A stretch of DNA of 64,000 nucleotides from contig CAVRXU010000002.1 in assembly GCA_963725155.1 (NCBI GenBank), positions 930,001 to 994,000 of the forward strand, written 5' to 3'. Below the pieces are notes generated by a model. That model worked only from the letters and a program-made list of their open reading frames with translations. It did no database searches and was not told the origin of the DNA. A program made the translations under genes and the position numbers. This document shows positions 52,753-59,888 of this stretch, in pieces (the first letter of the stretch is position 1; every line of letters begins with the position of its first letter). The stretch comes from DATDAH01 sp963725155 (GTDB taxonomy: Bacteria; Actinomycetota; Acidimicrobiia; Acidimicrobiales; DATDAH01).

Positions 52753-53940
52753 GTGGCCGAGATCCCGATGATCATCAGCGTCGACGACCACGTGGTCGAG
52801 CCCGCCCACCTCTGGCAGACCTGGCTGCCTGAGAAGCACCGGGCCGCCGCGCCCTACGTCGAGCGCCACGGCCTCGGTGGGCTCAGGTACGTCGGAGGCA
52901 CCACCTACGAGTACGAGCTGACCGACGACGGCCCGCCCTGTGACATCTGGTTCTACGAGGGCAGGATGTACCCCCACAAGCGCCACGTGGCCTCGGTGGG
53001 CTTCGAGCGGGACGACATGACCCTGTCGCCCATCACCTACGACGAGATGCGGCTCGGCTGCTACGAGCCCAAGGCCCGGGTCGACGACATGCTCATGAAC
53101 CACGTCGAGGCCTCGCTCTCCTTCCCGACCTTCCCCCGCTTCTGCGGCCAGACCTTCGCCGAGGCCCGGGACAAGGACCTGGCGATGGCCTGTGTGCTGG
53201 CCTACAACGACTGGATGGTCGAGGAGTGGTGTGGCGACAGCGACGGCGCCCTCATCCCCCTCTGCCTGATCCCCCTCTGGGACATCGAGGCGGCGGCGGC
53301 CGAGATCCGGCGCAACGCCGCCCGGGGCGTGCGAGCGGTGTGCTTCAGCGAGATCCCGCCCAAGCTCGGCCTGCCCAGCATCCACACCGGCGACTGGGAC
53401 CCGTTCTTCGCGGCCTGCGAGGAGACCCAGACCGTCGTCTGCATGCACATCGGCTCGTCGTCGCAGATGCCGGCGACGTCGCCCGACGCCCCGCCCGCGG
53501 TGGCCGCCACGCTCAGCTTCAACAACGCCATGGCCTCCCTGTCCGACTTCCTGTTCTCGGGCCTGCTGGTGCGCTACCCGACCCTGACGCTGGCCTACTC
53601 CGAGGGCCAGATCGGTTGGTTGCCGTACGTGCTCGAGCGGGCCGACGACGTCTGGCGGGAGCACCGGGCCTGGGGTGGGGTGGCCGACCGCGTCCCCGAG
53701 CCGCCGTCGACCTACTACTACCGCCAGGTGTACGGCTGCTTCTTCCGCGATCGCCACGGCCTCGACGCCCTGGACAAGGTCGGGGTGGACAACATCACCT
53801 TCGAGACCGACTACCCCCACACCGACTCGACCTGGCCGAACACGCTGGCCGTGGCCGAGGACCTGATGGGCCACCTCCCCCAGGACGCGGTCGACAAGAT
53901 CTGCCGGGGCAACGCCCAACGCATGCTGGGACTGGCTTAG
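52753..53940 (+). CDS. Amidohydrolase family 2 protein (paralogue of the first gene)
   Basis: TIM-barrel hydrolase of 395 aa. N-terminal metal motif ISVDDHVVEP (Asp12-x-x-x-x-Pro region with His13), central MHIGSSSQ, and the C-terminal ITFETDYPHTDSTWP matching the family's last metal/catalytic segment. It is the same family as the gene at 29 but carries DDH instead of DTH. GTG start at 52753 has AGGAG 7-9 nt upstream. A perfect palindromic operator lies just before it, so it is likely induced by its substrate or product. Confidence 0.87.
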   Translation: MAEIPMIISVDDHVVEPAHLWQTWLPEKHRAAAPYVERHGLGGLRYVGGTTYEYELTDDGPPCDIWFYEGRMYPHKRHVASVGFERDDMTLSPITYDEMRLGCYEPKARVDDMLMNHVEASLSFPTFPRFCGQTFAEARDKDLAMACVLAYNDWMVEEWCGDSDGALIPLCLIPLWDIEAAAAEIRRNAARGVRAVCFSEIPPKLGLPSIHTGDWDPFFAACEETQTVVCMHIGSSSQMPATSPDAPPAVAATLSFNNAMASLSDFLFSGLLVRYPTLTLAYSEGQIGWLPYVLERADDVWREHRAWGGVADRVPEPPSTYYYRQVYGCFFRDRHGLDALDKVGVDNITFETDYPHTDSTWPNTLAVAEDLMGHLPQDAVDKICRGNAQRMLGLA

Positions 53941-53960
53941 CTGACGGCTCGGCTTCCTCT

Positions 53961-53975
53961 GGAAGGTTTCCTTCC
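53961..53975. promoter_or_regulatory. Inverted repeat in the L,D-transpeptidase promoter
   Basis: GGAAGG-TTT-CCTTCC is a perfect 6-bp inverted repeat directly upstream of a TAGCCT -10 box (53977-53982). It lies between the amidohydrolase stop and the transpeptidase start, so it could be an operator or, less likely, a weak terminator for the upstream gene. Confidence 0.4.
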
Positions 53976-53976
53976 G

Positions 53977-53982
53977 TAGCCT
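53977..53982 (+). promoter_or_regulatory. -10 box (TAGCCT) of the L,D-transpeptidase gene, leaderless
   Basis: TAGCCT ends 7 nt before the GTG at 53990 with no ribosome site between. Confidence 0.5.
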
Positions 53983-53989
53983 GGATGCC

Positions 53990-54775
53990 GTGAAGCGGGT
54001 CGTCTCGATGCTCTGCGCGGTCGCCCTGGTGGCCTGTGGCGTCGCCTTCGCCGTCGTGGCCCTCCAGGCCGAGGACGGCGGGGATGAGCGGACCGGCGGC
54101 ACGGCCCTCGCCGCGGCGGCCACCGACATCGGCGCCACCAACCTCCCGCCCAAGGCCATTGGTCGCATCCGCGAGCCCGAGGCCGGCTACCTGGGTGCCC
54201 AGGCCGTCGTCCACGAGGTCGACCTCTACGCCCACGCCTCGTCCACCGATCCCATGTGGTCGCTGCCCAACCCCACCCACGAGGGCATGCCCCTCTCGTT
54301 CACGGTCCTGGACCGGGAGGGCGACCGGCTCCACGTCCGTCTCCCCATCCGCCCGAACGGAAGCACCGCCTGGATCGACGCCCGCCAGGTCGTCAGCTAC
54401 GTGGTCCCCAACCACCTGATCGTGGACCTGAGCGACCGGACGGTCACGGCCAAGCATGGCGACGAGACCCTGCTGCAGGCCGGCCTCGCCGTGGGCGCCC
54501 CGGCCACGCCCACCCCGGAGGGCGAGTTCTACGTCGACATCTCCGTGGCCCGCCCGGGCGGCTCCTACGGGGCCTGGATGCTCAGCATCGCGGGCTTCTC
54601 CAACGTCCTCAGCAACTTCGGCGGGGGCATCGGCCAGATCGCCTTCCACGGCTGGTCCGACGAGTCGGTCATCGGCCAGGCGGTCAGCAACGGCTGCCTC
54701 CGCATGCAGAACGGCGTCATCGAGCGCCTCGCCCCCCTCGCCCCCGTCGGCACCCCGGTGACCATCAGGGCCTGA
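53990..54775 (+). CDS. L,D-transpeptidase (YkuD domain), exported
   Basis: Cell-wall cross-linking enzyme of 261 aa. An N-terminal signal or anchor segment (VVSMLCAVALVACGVAFAVVAL), a region with an SH3-like pattern (about 65-140), then the YkuD domain from VPNHLIVDLSDRTVTAKHGD. Catalytic residues are His220 (IAFHGW) and Cys236 (VSNGCLRM). It makes 3-3 cross-links or attaches proteins to peptidoglycan. The Cys within the signal is not in a good lipobox. Leaderless GTG start. Confidence 0.9.
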   Translation: MKRVVSMLCAVALVACGVAFAVVALQAEDGGDERTGGTALAAAATDIGATNLPPKAIGRIREPEAGYLGAQAVVHEVDLYAHASSTDPMWSLPNPTHEGMPLSFTVLDREGDRLHVRLPIRPNGSTAWIDARQVVSYVVPNHLIVDLSDRTVTAKHGDETLLQAGLAVGAPATPTPEGEFYVDISVARPGGSYGAWMLSIAGFSNVLSNFGGGIGQIAFHGWSDESVIGQAVSNGCLRMQNGVIERLAPLAPVGTPVTIRA

Positions 54776-54778
54776 CAC

Positions 54779-54926
54779 TTTGAGTGGCTTCGCTGCGCTC
54801 AGCAACTCCGGCGCCGCCGAAGCTCCAGGTCCTCCGAGCTGCTCCGCCGTCACATTTGAGTGGCTTCGCTGCGCTCAGCAACTCCGGCGCCGCCGAAGCT
54901 GCGGGTCCTCCGAGCTGCTCCGCTCC
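54779..54926. repeat. Tandem direct repeat, two copies of 76 bp
   Basis: Two nearly identical units start TTTGAGTGGCTTCGC at 54779 and 54855, exactly 76 bp apart, and match over about 72 bp with only a few differences. They follow directly on the transpeptidase stop (TGACACTTTGAG) and lie before copA. They contain GC-rich self-complementary segments (CTCCGGCGCCGCCGAAG). Possibly terminator-like dispersed elements of the kind seen after other stops here. Confidence 0.8.
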
Positions 54927-54967
54927 GACTCCGCAGCGTCAAGCTCGGGTTGCCGATGAGCCCGTGA

Positions 54968-54988
54968 TAGGATACCCCCCATGGGTAT
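54968..54988 (+). promoter_or_regulatory. copA leaderless promoter and CsoR-type operator
   Basis: A TAGGAT -10 box (54968-54973) ends 7 nt before the ATG at 54981. ATACCC at 54972-54977 and GGGTAT at 54983-54988 form an inverted repeat with a 5-nt spacer, the form of actinobacterial CsoR sites (ATACCC...GGGTAT). The operator spans the -10 end and the start codon, and csoR lies downstream in the same operon. Confidence 0.7.
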
Positions 54989-57227
54989 GTCGACCGGGCA
55001 CGTCGACCTCGTCGTCGAGGGCATGACCTGCGCCTCGTGCGCGGCCCGCATCGAGAAGCGCCTCAACGGCCTCGACGGGGTGGCCGCCACCGTCAACTTC
55101 GCCACCGAGACCGCCTCCATCGAGGCCCCGGTCGGCGTGACCGCTGACGACCTGGTCGCCCAGGTCGAGGCCGTCGGGTACGCGGCCCACCTGCCGACCC
55201 GAGTGGCCGCGACCACGCCGGCCGAGGACGCCGACGCCCTCCGGCCCGTGCGAGAGGGGCTGGTCTTCATCGGCCTCCTGACCGTCCCGGTGGTGGCCAT
55301 GTCCATGATCCCGGCGCTCCAGTTCGACGACTGGCAGTGGCTGGCTCTGGCCTTGGCCGCGCCGGTCGTGGCCTGGGGTGGGTGGCCGTTCCACCAGGCG
55401 GCTTGGGCCAACCTCCGTCACGGCGCGGCGACCATGGACACGCTCATCTCGATCGGCACGCTGGCTGCCTTCGGCTGGTCGCTCTACGCCCTCTTCGTGG
55501 GGGACGCCGGGGCGACGGGCATGCGCATGGACATGGACCTGGGCCTGCCGGGCGAGGGTGGTTCCGGGCAGATCTACCTGGAGGTGGCCACCGGGGTCAC
55601 CTTCTTCATCCTCCTGGGGCGCTACCTGGAGGCCCGGGCCAAGCAGCGCTCGGGGGCCGCGCTGCGGGCCCTGCTCGATCTCGGGGCCAAGGAGGTCAGC
55701 GTCCTGCGCTCCGGGGCCGAAGTCCGTCGCCCCGTCGAGGACCTCGTGGTCGACGACCGCTTCATCGTCCGTCCCGGCGAGACGGTGGCCACGGACGGCG
55801 TCGTCGAGGACGGCGTCTCCGCCATCGACGCCTCGCTCCTCACGGGCGAGAGCGTCCCCGTCGAGGTCGGGCCGGACGCGGCGGTCACCGGTGGCACCGT
55901 CAACGTGGGCGGCCGTCTGGTCGTCAGGGCCACCCGGGTCGGCGCCGACACCGCTCTGGCCCGGATCGGCCGCCTGGTGACCGACGCCCAGAGCGGGAAG
56001 GCCCCCGTTCAGCGGCTGGCCGACCGGGTGGCCTCGATCTTCGTGCCGATCGTGATCGGCCTCTCCCTGGCCACGCTGGCCTTCTGGCTGGCGGTCGGCG
56101 ACTCGCCGGAGGCGGCGTTCAGCGCCGCCGTGGCCGTCCTGATCATCGCCTGCCCCTGTGCGCTCGGGCTGGCGACGCCGACCGCCCTCCTGGTCGGCAC
56201 CGGCCGGGGGGCTCAGTTGGGCATCCTCATCAAGGGCCCGGAGGTCCTGGAGTCGACCCGCCAGGTCGACACGATCGTGCTGGACAAGACGGGCACCGTG
56301 ACCACCGGCGTGATGGCCCTGGTCGATGTGGTGACCGCGACAGGGACCGACCGGGTCGAGGCGCTGCGTCTGGCCGGCGCTGTGGAAGGGGCCAGCGAGC
56401 ATCCGGTGGGCCGGGCCGTCGCCGACCGCGCCGAGGCCGAGGTCGGTGCGCTGCCGGCCGTCGTCGACTTCCACAGCACCCCGGGTCTCGGTGTCCGCGG
56501 CACCGTCGAGGGGCGGTCGGTGGTGGTCGGACGGGCGGAGCACGTGCTCGACGCCGTGACCACGGTGCCGGAGCGACTGATCCGAGCCCGGGCGGAGGCG
56601 GAGGCCACGGGGCGGACGCCAGTGCTCGCCGGGTGGGACGGCGCGATCCGAGCCGTGCTCGTCATCGCCGACACGGTGAAGCCGTCCTCGGCCACGGCCG
56701 TCCGTGCCCTACGCGACCTGGGCCTGCACCCGGTCCTCCTCACCGGTGACAACGACCGCGCCGCTCGGACGGTGGCCGACGCCGTCGGCATAGACGAGGT
56801 CGTCGCCGGCGTCCTGCCCGAGGGCAAGGTCGCCGCCGTTCGCCGGCTCCAGTCCGAGGGCCGGGTCGTGGCCATGGTGGGCGACGGCGTGAACGACGCC
56901 GCCGCCCTGGCCCAGGCCGACCTCGGCCTGGCCATGGGCACCGGCACCGATGTCGCCATCGAGGCCGGTGACATCACGCTGGTGCGGGGCGACCTGCAGT
57001 CCGCGGCCGATGCCATCCGGCTGTCACGGCGCACCCTGCGCACGATCAAGGGCAACCTCTTCTGGGCGTTCGCCTACAACGTGGTCGGTCTCCCCCTCGC
57101 CGCCGCCGGTCTGCTCGACCCCCTCCTGGCCGGCGCCGCCATGGCCGCCTCCAGCGTCTTCGTCGTGTCCAACAGCCTGCGGCTCCGCCGCTTCGACCCT
57201 GGAGGTCCCCCTCATGGCCGGTTATGA
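54981..57227 (+). CDS. copA: Copper-translocating P-type ATPase
   Basis: P1B-type ATPase of 748 aa exporting copper. Domains in order: N-terminal heavy-metal-associated domain with GMTCASC (Cys17, Cys20), membrane helices, actuator domain with LTGES, the CPC ion-binding motif in ACPCALGLATP, phosphorylation motif DKTGT, the SEHPVGRA His-Pro motif, and GDGVNDAAAL. All key residues are intact, giving a functional Cu(I) exporter. A leaderless ATG start under a CsoR-type operator, and a 14-nt overlap with csoR, point to copper-induced expression. Confidence 0.96.
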   Translation: MGMSTGHVDLVVEGMTCASCAARIEKRLNGLDGVAATVNFATETASIEAPVGVTADDLVAQVEAVGYAAHLPTRVAATTPAEDADALRPVREGLVFIGLLTVPVVAMSMIPALQFDDWQWLALALAAPVVAWGGWPFHQAAWANLRHGAATMDTLISIGTLAAFGWSLYALFVGDAGATGMRMDMDLGLPGEGGSGQIYLEVATGVTFFILLGRYLEARAKQRSGAALRALLDLGAKEVSVLRSGAEVRRPVEDLVVDDRFIVRPGETVATDGVVEDGVSAIDASLLTGESVPVEVGPDAAVTGGTVNVGGRLVVRATRVGADTALARIGRLVTDAQSGKAPVQRLADRVASIFVPIVIGLSLATLAFWLAVGDSPEAAFSAAVAVLIIACPCALGLATPTALLVGTGRGAQLGILIKGPEVLESTRQVDTIVLDKTGTVTTGVMALVDVVTATGTDRVEALRLAGAVEGASEHPVGRAVADRAEAEVGALPAVVDFHSTPGLGVRGTVEGRSVVVGRAEHVLDAVTTVPERLIRARAEAEATGRTPVLAGWDGAIRAVLVIADTVKPSSATAVRALRDLGLHPVLLTGDNDRAARTVADAVGIDEVVAGVLPEGKVAAVRRLQSEGRVVAMVGDGVNDAAALAQADLGLAMGTGTDVAIEAGDITLVRGDLQSAADAIRLSRRTLRTIKGNLFWAFAYNVVGLPLAAAGLLDPLLAGAAMAASSVFVVSNSLRLRRFDPGGPPHGRL

Positions 57228-57492
57228 GATGGAGAAGGACCAGATCGCGGCCCGACTGGCTCGGATCGAGGGTCAGGTGCGGGGGATCGCCCGCATGGTC
57301 GACGAAGACCGGTACTGCATCGACGTGCTCGACCAGGTGGCGTCGGTGACCAAAGCGCTGCAGTCGGTCGCCATCGGCCTGGTCCACGACCACCTCGCCC
57401 ACTGCGTCACCGACGCCGTCGGGGAGAGCGAGGTCGCCGGCCAGGAGAAGATCGAGGAGGCCACCAAGGCCATCGCCCGCCTCGTCCGCTAG
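57214..57492 (+). CDS. csoR: Copper-sensing repressor CsoR
   Basis: Helical repressor of the CsoR/RcnR (DUF156) family, 92 aa. The Cu(I) ligands Cys35, His60 and Cys64 (YCIDVL, HDHLAHC) match Cys36, His61 and Cys65 of M. tuberculosis CsoR, and the RLARIEGQVRGI DNA-binding helix is present. It starts inside copA, with GGAGG 7 nt upstream, so repressor and pump are coupled. It should bind the ATACCC/GGGTAT site at the copA start and release when copper binds. Confidence 0.95.
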   Translation: MAGYEMEKDQIAARLARIEGQVRGIARMVDEDRYCIDVLDQVASVTKALQSVAIGLVHDHLAHCVTDAVGESEVAGQEKIEEATKAIARLVR

Positions 57493-58568
57493 CCCGACTT
57501 CGGCCGGGGCCAGCGGATGCTGATGAGGATGGTCGCGCCCACCGCGGTCACCGCGGCGATGACGGCGATGGCCCCGACGGCGGCGGGCGGGAGCCCCCCC
57601 TGTCCGTCCTCGGCCGAGGGCACCGGTTGGTTGCCGGCCCCGCCCTGCGCGGCCTGGGCCACGGCCGTGGCCGCGTCGACGGTTCCCGCGCCCAGCGCAG
57701 GGTCACCCTGCGGGTTCTGCGCCGTGCCCACGAGGAGGTCGGCGACCTCCACGGGGGTGCGGCCTTCGGCCACCAGCAGGGCGGCGGCCCCGGCGACGAG
57801 GGCGGTGGCGGCCCCCCCGCCGCCCCGGGTCTCGTAGCCGTCGGTCCCGTCGGGAAAGAGGGTCGTCGGGGCGAGGGGGACCGTGGAGAGGGCGGCGTCG
57901 GCCGGGGCGCTCACCACCCGGGGGTCGACAGTGGTGCCGGTGCCGTCGCCGACCAGGACCACGGGCAGGTCGTCGGGCAGGTCGATGCCTGCGGTCGCCC
58001 CGACCACGACCACGCTCCCGGCATCGATGGCGGCGCGCAGCGCCCGTTGCACGGTCTCGTCGCCGAGATGGGCCAGGACGTCGGGGTCGCCGTCCAGCGT
58101 CAGGGCGATCACGCCAGCCTGCTCGCCGGCGGCCCAGGCGATCCCCGAGGCCAGGGTTTCAGGGCTCCCGACCCCCTGGTCGTCGAGGACGCGCACGGGC
58201 AGGACCATCGCGTCGGGGGCAGCCCCGGCGATGCCCTCCCCGTTGTCCGTCACGGCCGCGGCCAGTCCGGCGGCGTGGGTACCGGAGCCGAAGCCGTCGG
58301 TGGGCGTGTCGTCGTCGTCGACGATGTCCCGTCCGGGGAGGAGGTGGTCCGCCAGGTCGGGGTGGTCGGCGTCGACGCCGGAGTCGAGCACGGCGATGGT
58401 GACGCCCTCACCGGTGGAGGTGGACCAGGCCTCGGGCAGGGACAGGGCGGTCAGACCGGGCTGTTGGTCGAGCAGCGGGTCGTCGGTGGCCGGGGACTGG
58501 GCGGCGAGCGGGGTCGCAGCCAGGCCGAGGGCCGTCGCCGTCAGCAGCAGCTGACGGAACGGCTTCAG
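57489..58568 (-). CDS. Degenerate subtilisin-like (S8, mycosin-like) membrane-anchored protein
   Basis: Exported pseudo-protease of about 359 aa: signal peptide (PFRQLLLTATALGLAATPLAAQ), S8 fold, and a C-terminal membrane helix (AVGAIAVIAAVTAVGATILISI) with a basic tail, the layout of mycosins. Asp62 (VLDSGVD) and His98 (GSGTHAAG) are kept. The GTSMATPHVAG box reads GGGAATALVAG, so the catalytic Ser is Gly252, and the oxyanion Asn is Ile195 (ATAGID). Proteolysis is unlikely. No ATG, GTG or TTG fits the signal peptide; the likeliest start is CTG at 58568, overlapping the stop of the 43-aa frame, implying translational coupling. No ESX genes are nearby. Confidence 0.75.
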   Translation of the reverse strand: MKPFRQLLLTATALGLAATPLAAQSPATDDPLLDQQPGLTALSLPEAWSTSTGEGVTIAVLDSGVDADHPDLADHLLPGRDIVDDDDTPTDGFGSGTHAAGLAAAVTDNGEGIAGAAPDAMVLPVRVLDDQGVGSPETLASGIAWAAGEQAGVIALTLDGDPDVLAHLGDETVQRALRAAIDAGSVVVVGATAGIDLPDDLPVVLVGDGTGTTVDPRVVSAPADAALSTVPLAPTTLFPDGTDGYETRGGGGAATALVAGAAALLVAEGRTPVEVADLLVGTAQNPQGDPALGAGTVDAATAVAQAAQGGAGNQPVPSAEDGQGGLPPAAVGAIAVIAAVTAVGATILISIRWPRPKSG

Positions 58569-58696
58569 GCGGCGCGGGAGAGGTCGGTGATGGTGCTCTC
58601 GGAGCGGAGGCCGGACAGGACCTGCTCCCAGGCCAGCTCCCGAGCCAGCCAACGCAGGGCCTGTCGGGATTCCTTGGTCTTCTTGATGTCGTTCAC
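58565..58696 (-). CDS. Small hypothetical protein (43 aa) coupled to the pseudo-subtilase
   Basis: Short frame from GTG at 58696 to TGA at 58565-58567, beginning MNDIKKTKESRQALRWLARE and ending LRSESTITDLSRAA; charged, helical and without a membrane segment. A GATACT box (58703-58708, minus strand) ends 6 nt before the GTG, so it looks leaderless. Its TGA overlaps the proposed CTG of the pseudo-subtilase, which has no other usable start, so this frame may drive that gene's translation. No known domain. Confidence 0.5.
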   Translation of the reverse strand: MNDIKKTKESRQALRWLARELAWEQVLSGLRSESTITDLSRAA

Positions 58697-58774
58697 AAGA
58701 CGAGTATCGGCTCGGTCTTGCACGTTCTGCACCTTTTTGGCCCGTGACGTGGGTCACAGGATCGGTGGTTGCGA

Positions 58775-59026
58775 TCAGTGCCGTCGTCGCCAGAGGACGA
58801 TGGCGAGCACGGCCACGCCCGCGGCCACGGCCAGCAGCTTGGGATCGGGGCCGGTGGCGGCGGCGGGGGTGACCCGCGGCGGGCGCACCGGGGCCGGTCG
58901 GGTCACCGGGACCCGTCGGTCCGCGGGGGCCGCGGCCGGCGCCGACAGCAGGTCGTCCACCGGGGCGCGGCCTTCGGTCGCCGCCGGCGAGTGGGTCCGC
59001 TTGGCCTTGGGGTCGTAGCCCGCCAT
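58775..59026 (-). CDS. Small Pro/Ala-rich tail-anchored membrane protein
   Basis: Protein of 83 aa. Polar N-terminal part with basic KAKRTH, then a Pro/Ala/Arg-rich linker (about 24-60), a single C-terminal membrane helix LLAVAAGVAVLAIVLW (about 64-79) and the basic end RRRH. This is a tail-anchor layout with the bulk in the cytoplasm. The ATG overlaps the ParA stop (TGATG) and GGGAGGGA lies just upstream, so it is co-translated with ParA. It may be the membrane partner of that ATPase; no known family. Confidence 0.7.
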   Translation of the reverse strand: MAGYDPKAKRTHSPAATEGRAPVDDLLSAPAAAPADRRVPVTRPAPVRPPRVTPAAATGPDPKLLAVAAGVAVLAIVLWRRRH

Positions 59027-59808
59027 CAGTCCCTCCCTCCCAGGAGTCGGTCGAGGACACCGTCGAACTCGTCCCGGGCTTCGCCCGCCCCCGCTCTCGA
59101 GCCCAACTCGGAGAGGGGCAGGGACTGGGCGGCGGCTTCAGCCACCGCCGCTCGCAGCCGGACCGGACCCGCGGCCAGCGGCCCGAACTGCTCCTCGAGC
59201 TGGCCCTGCCAGTAGGTGGCGTCCCGGGTCCGGCCCAGGCGGTTGACGACCACAGCGGCCACCTCCAGGTCGGGTCGGCGCAGGTCCCGCACGCGGGCGA
59301 CGGTACGCAGCATCTGCTCCACCCCGTCCGACGCCCATGCGGCCGGCTCGGTGACGACCAGCACCCGGTCGGCGGCCACCAGGCCGTTCACGGTGAGCAG
59401 GCCGAGACTGGGCGGGCAGTCGACCAGGACCAGGTCGTAGCCCGACGCCACGCCGTCGAGGGCGTGGCGGAGCCGGTCCTGGGCCCCGATGGGGTCGGTG
59501 GCCAGCTGCGGCTCCCGGGCGGCCAGGGCCGGCGAGCTGGGGGCGACGGCGGGCGCGGGCCCGGCCCCGTTGGGCCAGCCCGAGGCGGTCACGACGTCGG
59601 CCAGCGCCCCCGTCCGGTCGCCGGCCAAGGCGTCGTCCACGGTGCGGGCGGGGTCGGCCACGCCCAAGCCGCTGGTGGCGTTCGCCTGCGGGTCGAGATC
59701 GACCACCAGCACCGCCAAGCCCCGGCGGGCGGCGGCGTCGGCGATGCCGAGGGTCACGGTGGTCTTGCCCACCCCACCCTTCTGGTTCGCGACGGCGACG
59801 ACGGCCAT
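59026..59808 (-). CDS. ParA/Soj-like ATPase
   Basis: Deviant Walker-A ATPase of the ParA/MinD superfamily, 260 aa. KGGVGKTT at 10-17 contains the signature first Lys, followed by VVDLDPQANATSG (A') and LVLVDCPPSLGLLT (Walker B). No parB or origin sequence is adjacent, so it is probably an orphan ParA that positions a protein complex rather than DNA. The ATG at 59808 is 6 nt after TACCGT on the minus strand; the longer frame upstream to 59991 is unsupported. It forms an operon with the tail-anchored protein. Confidence 0.9.
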   Translation of the reverse strand: MAVVAVANQKGGVGKTTVTLGIADAAARRGLAVLVVDLDPQANATSGLGVADPARTVDDALAGDRTGALADVVTASGWPNGAGPAPAVAPSSPALAAREPQLATDPIGAQDRLRHALDGVASGYDLVLVDCPPSLGLLTVNGLVAADRVLVVTEPAAWASDGVEQMLRTVARVRDLRRPDLEVAAVVVNRLGRTRDATYWQGQLEEQFGPLAAGPVRLRAAVAEAAAQSLPLSELGSRAGAGEARDEFDGVLDRLLGGRD

Positions 59809-59814
59809 GGGAGG

Positions 59815-59820
59815 ACGGTA
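59815..59820 (-). promoter_or_regulatory. -10 box (TACCGT) of the ParA gene, leaderless
   Basis: TACCGT on the minus strand ends 6 nt before the ATG at 59808; the intervening CCTCCC cannot act as a ribosome site. Confidence 0.5.
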
Positions 59821-59874
59821 CTCGGACCGTCGCGACGGAGCCGGGACGCGGTCCGGCCCCCGCCCGTCGAGATC

Positions 59875-59880
59875 TACGCT
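59875..59880 (+). promoter_or_regulatory. -10 box (TACGCT) of the beta-propeller lipoprotein gene, leaderless
   Basis: TACGCT ends 8 nt before the ATG at 59889 and no purine-rich site lies between. It is divergent from the ParA promoter, 55 bp away. Confidence 0.45.
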
Positions 59881-59888
59881 CCGGTCCG

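Noticed and set aside
54779..54926. CRISPR array or insertion sequence ends
   Set aside because: Only two adjacent 76-bp copies, no spacers, no transposase and no target-site duplication.
59026..59808. Chromosome or plasmid partition locus
   Set aside because: The ParA-like gene has no parB and no visible parS palindromes nearby, so a DNA partition role is not supported.
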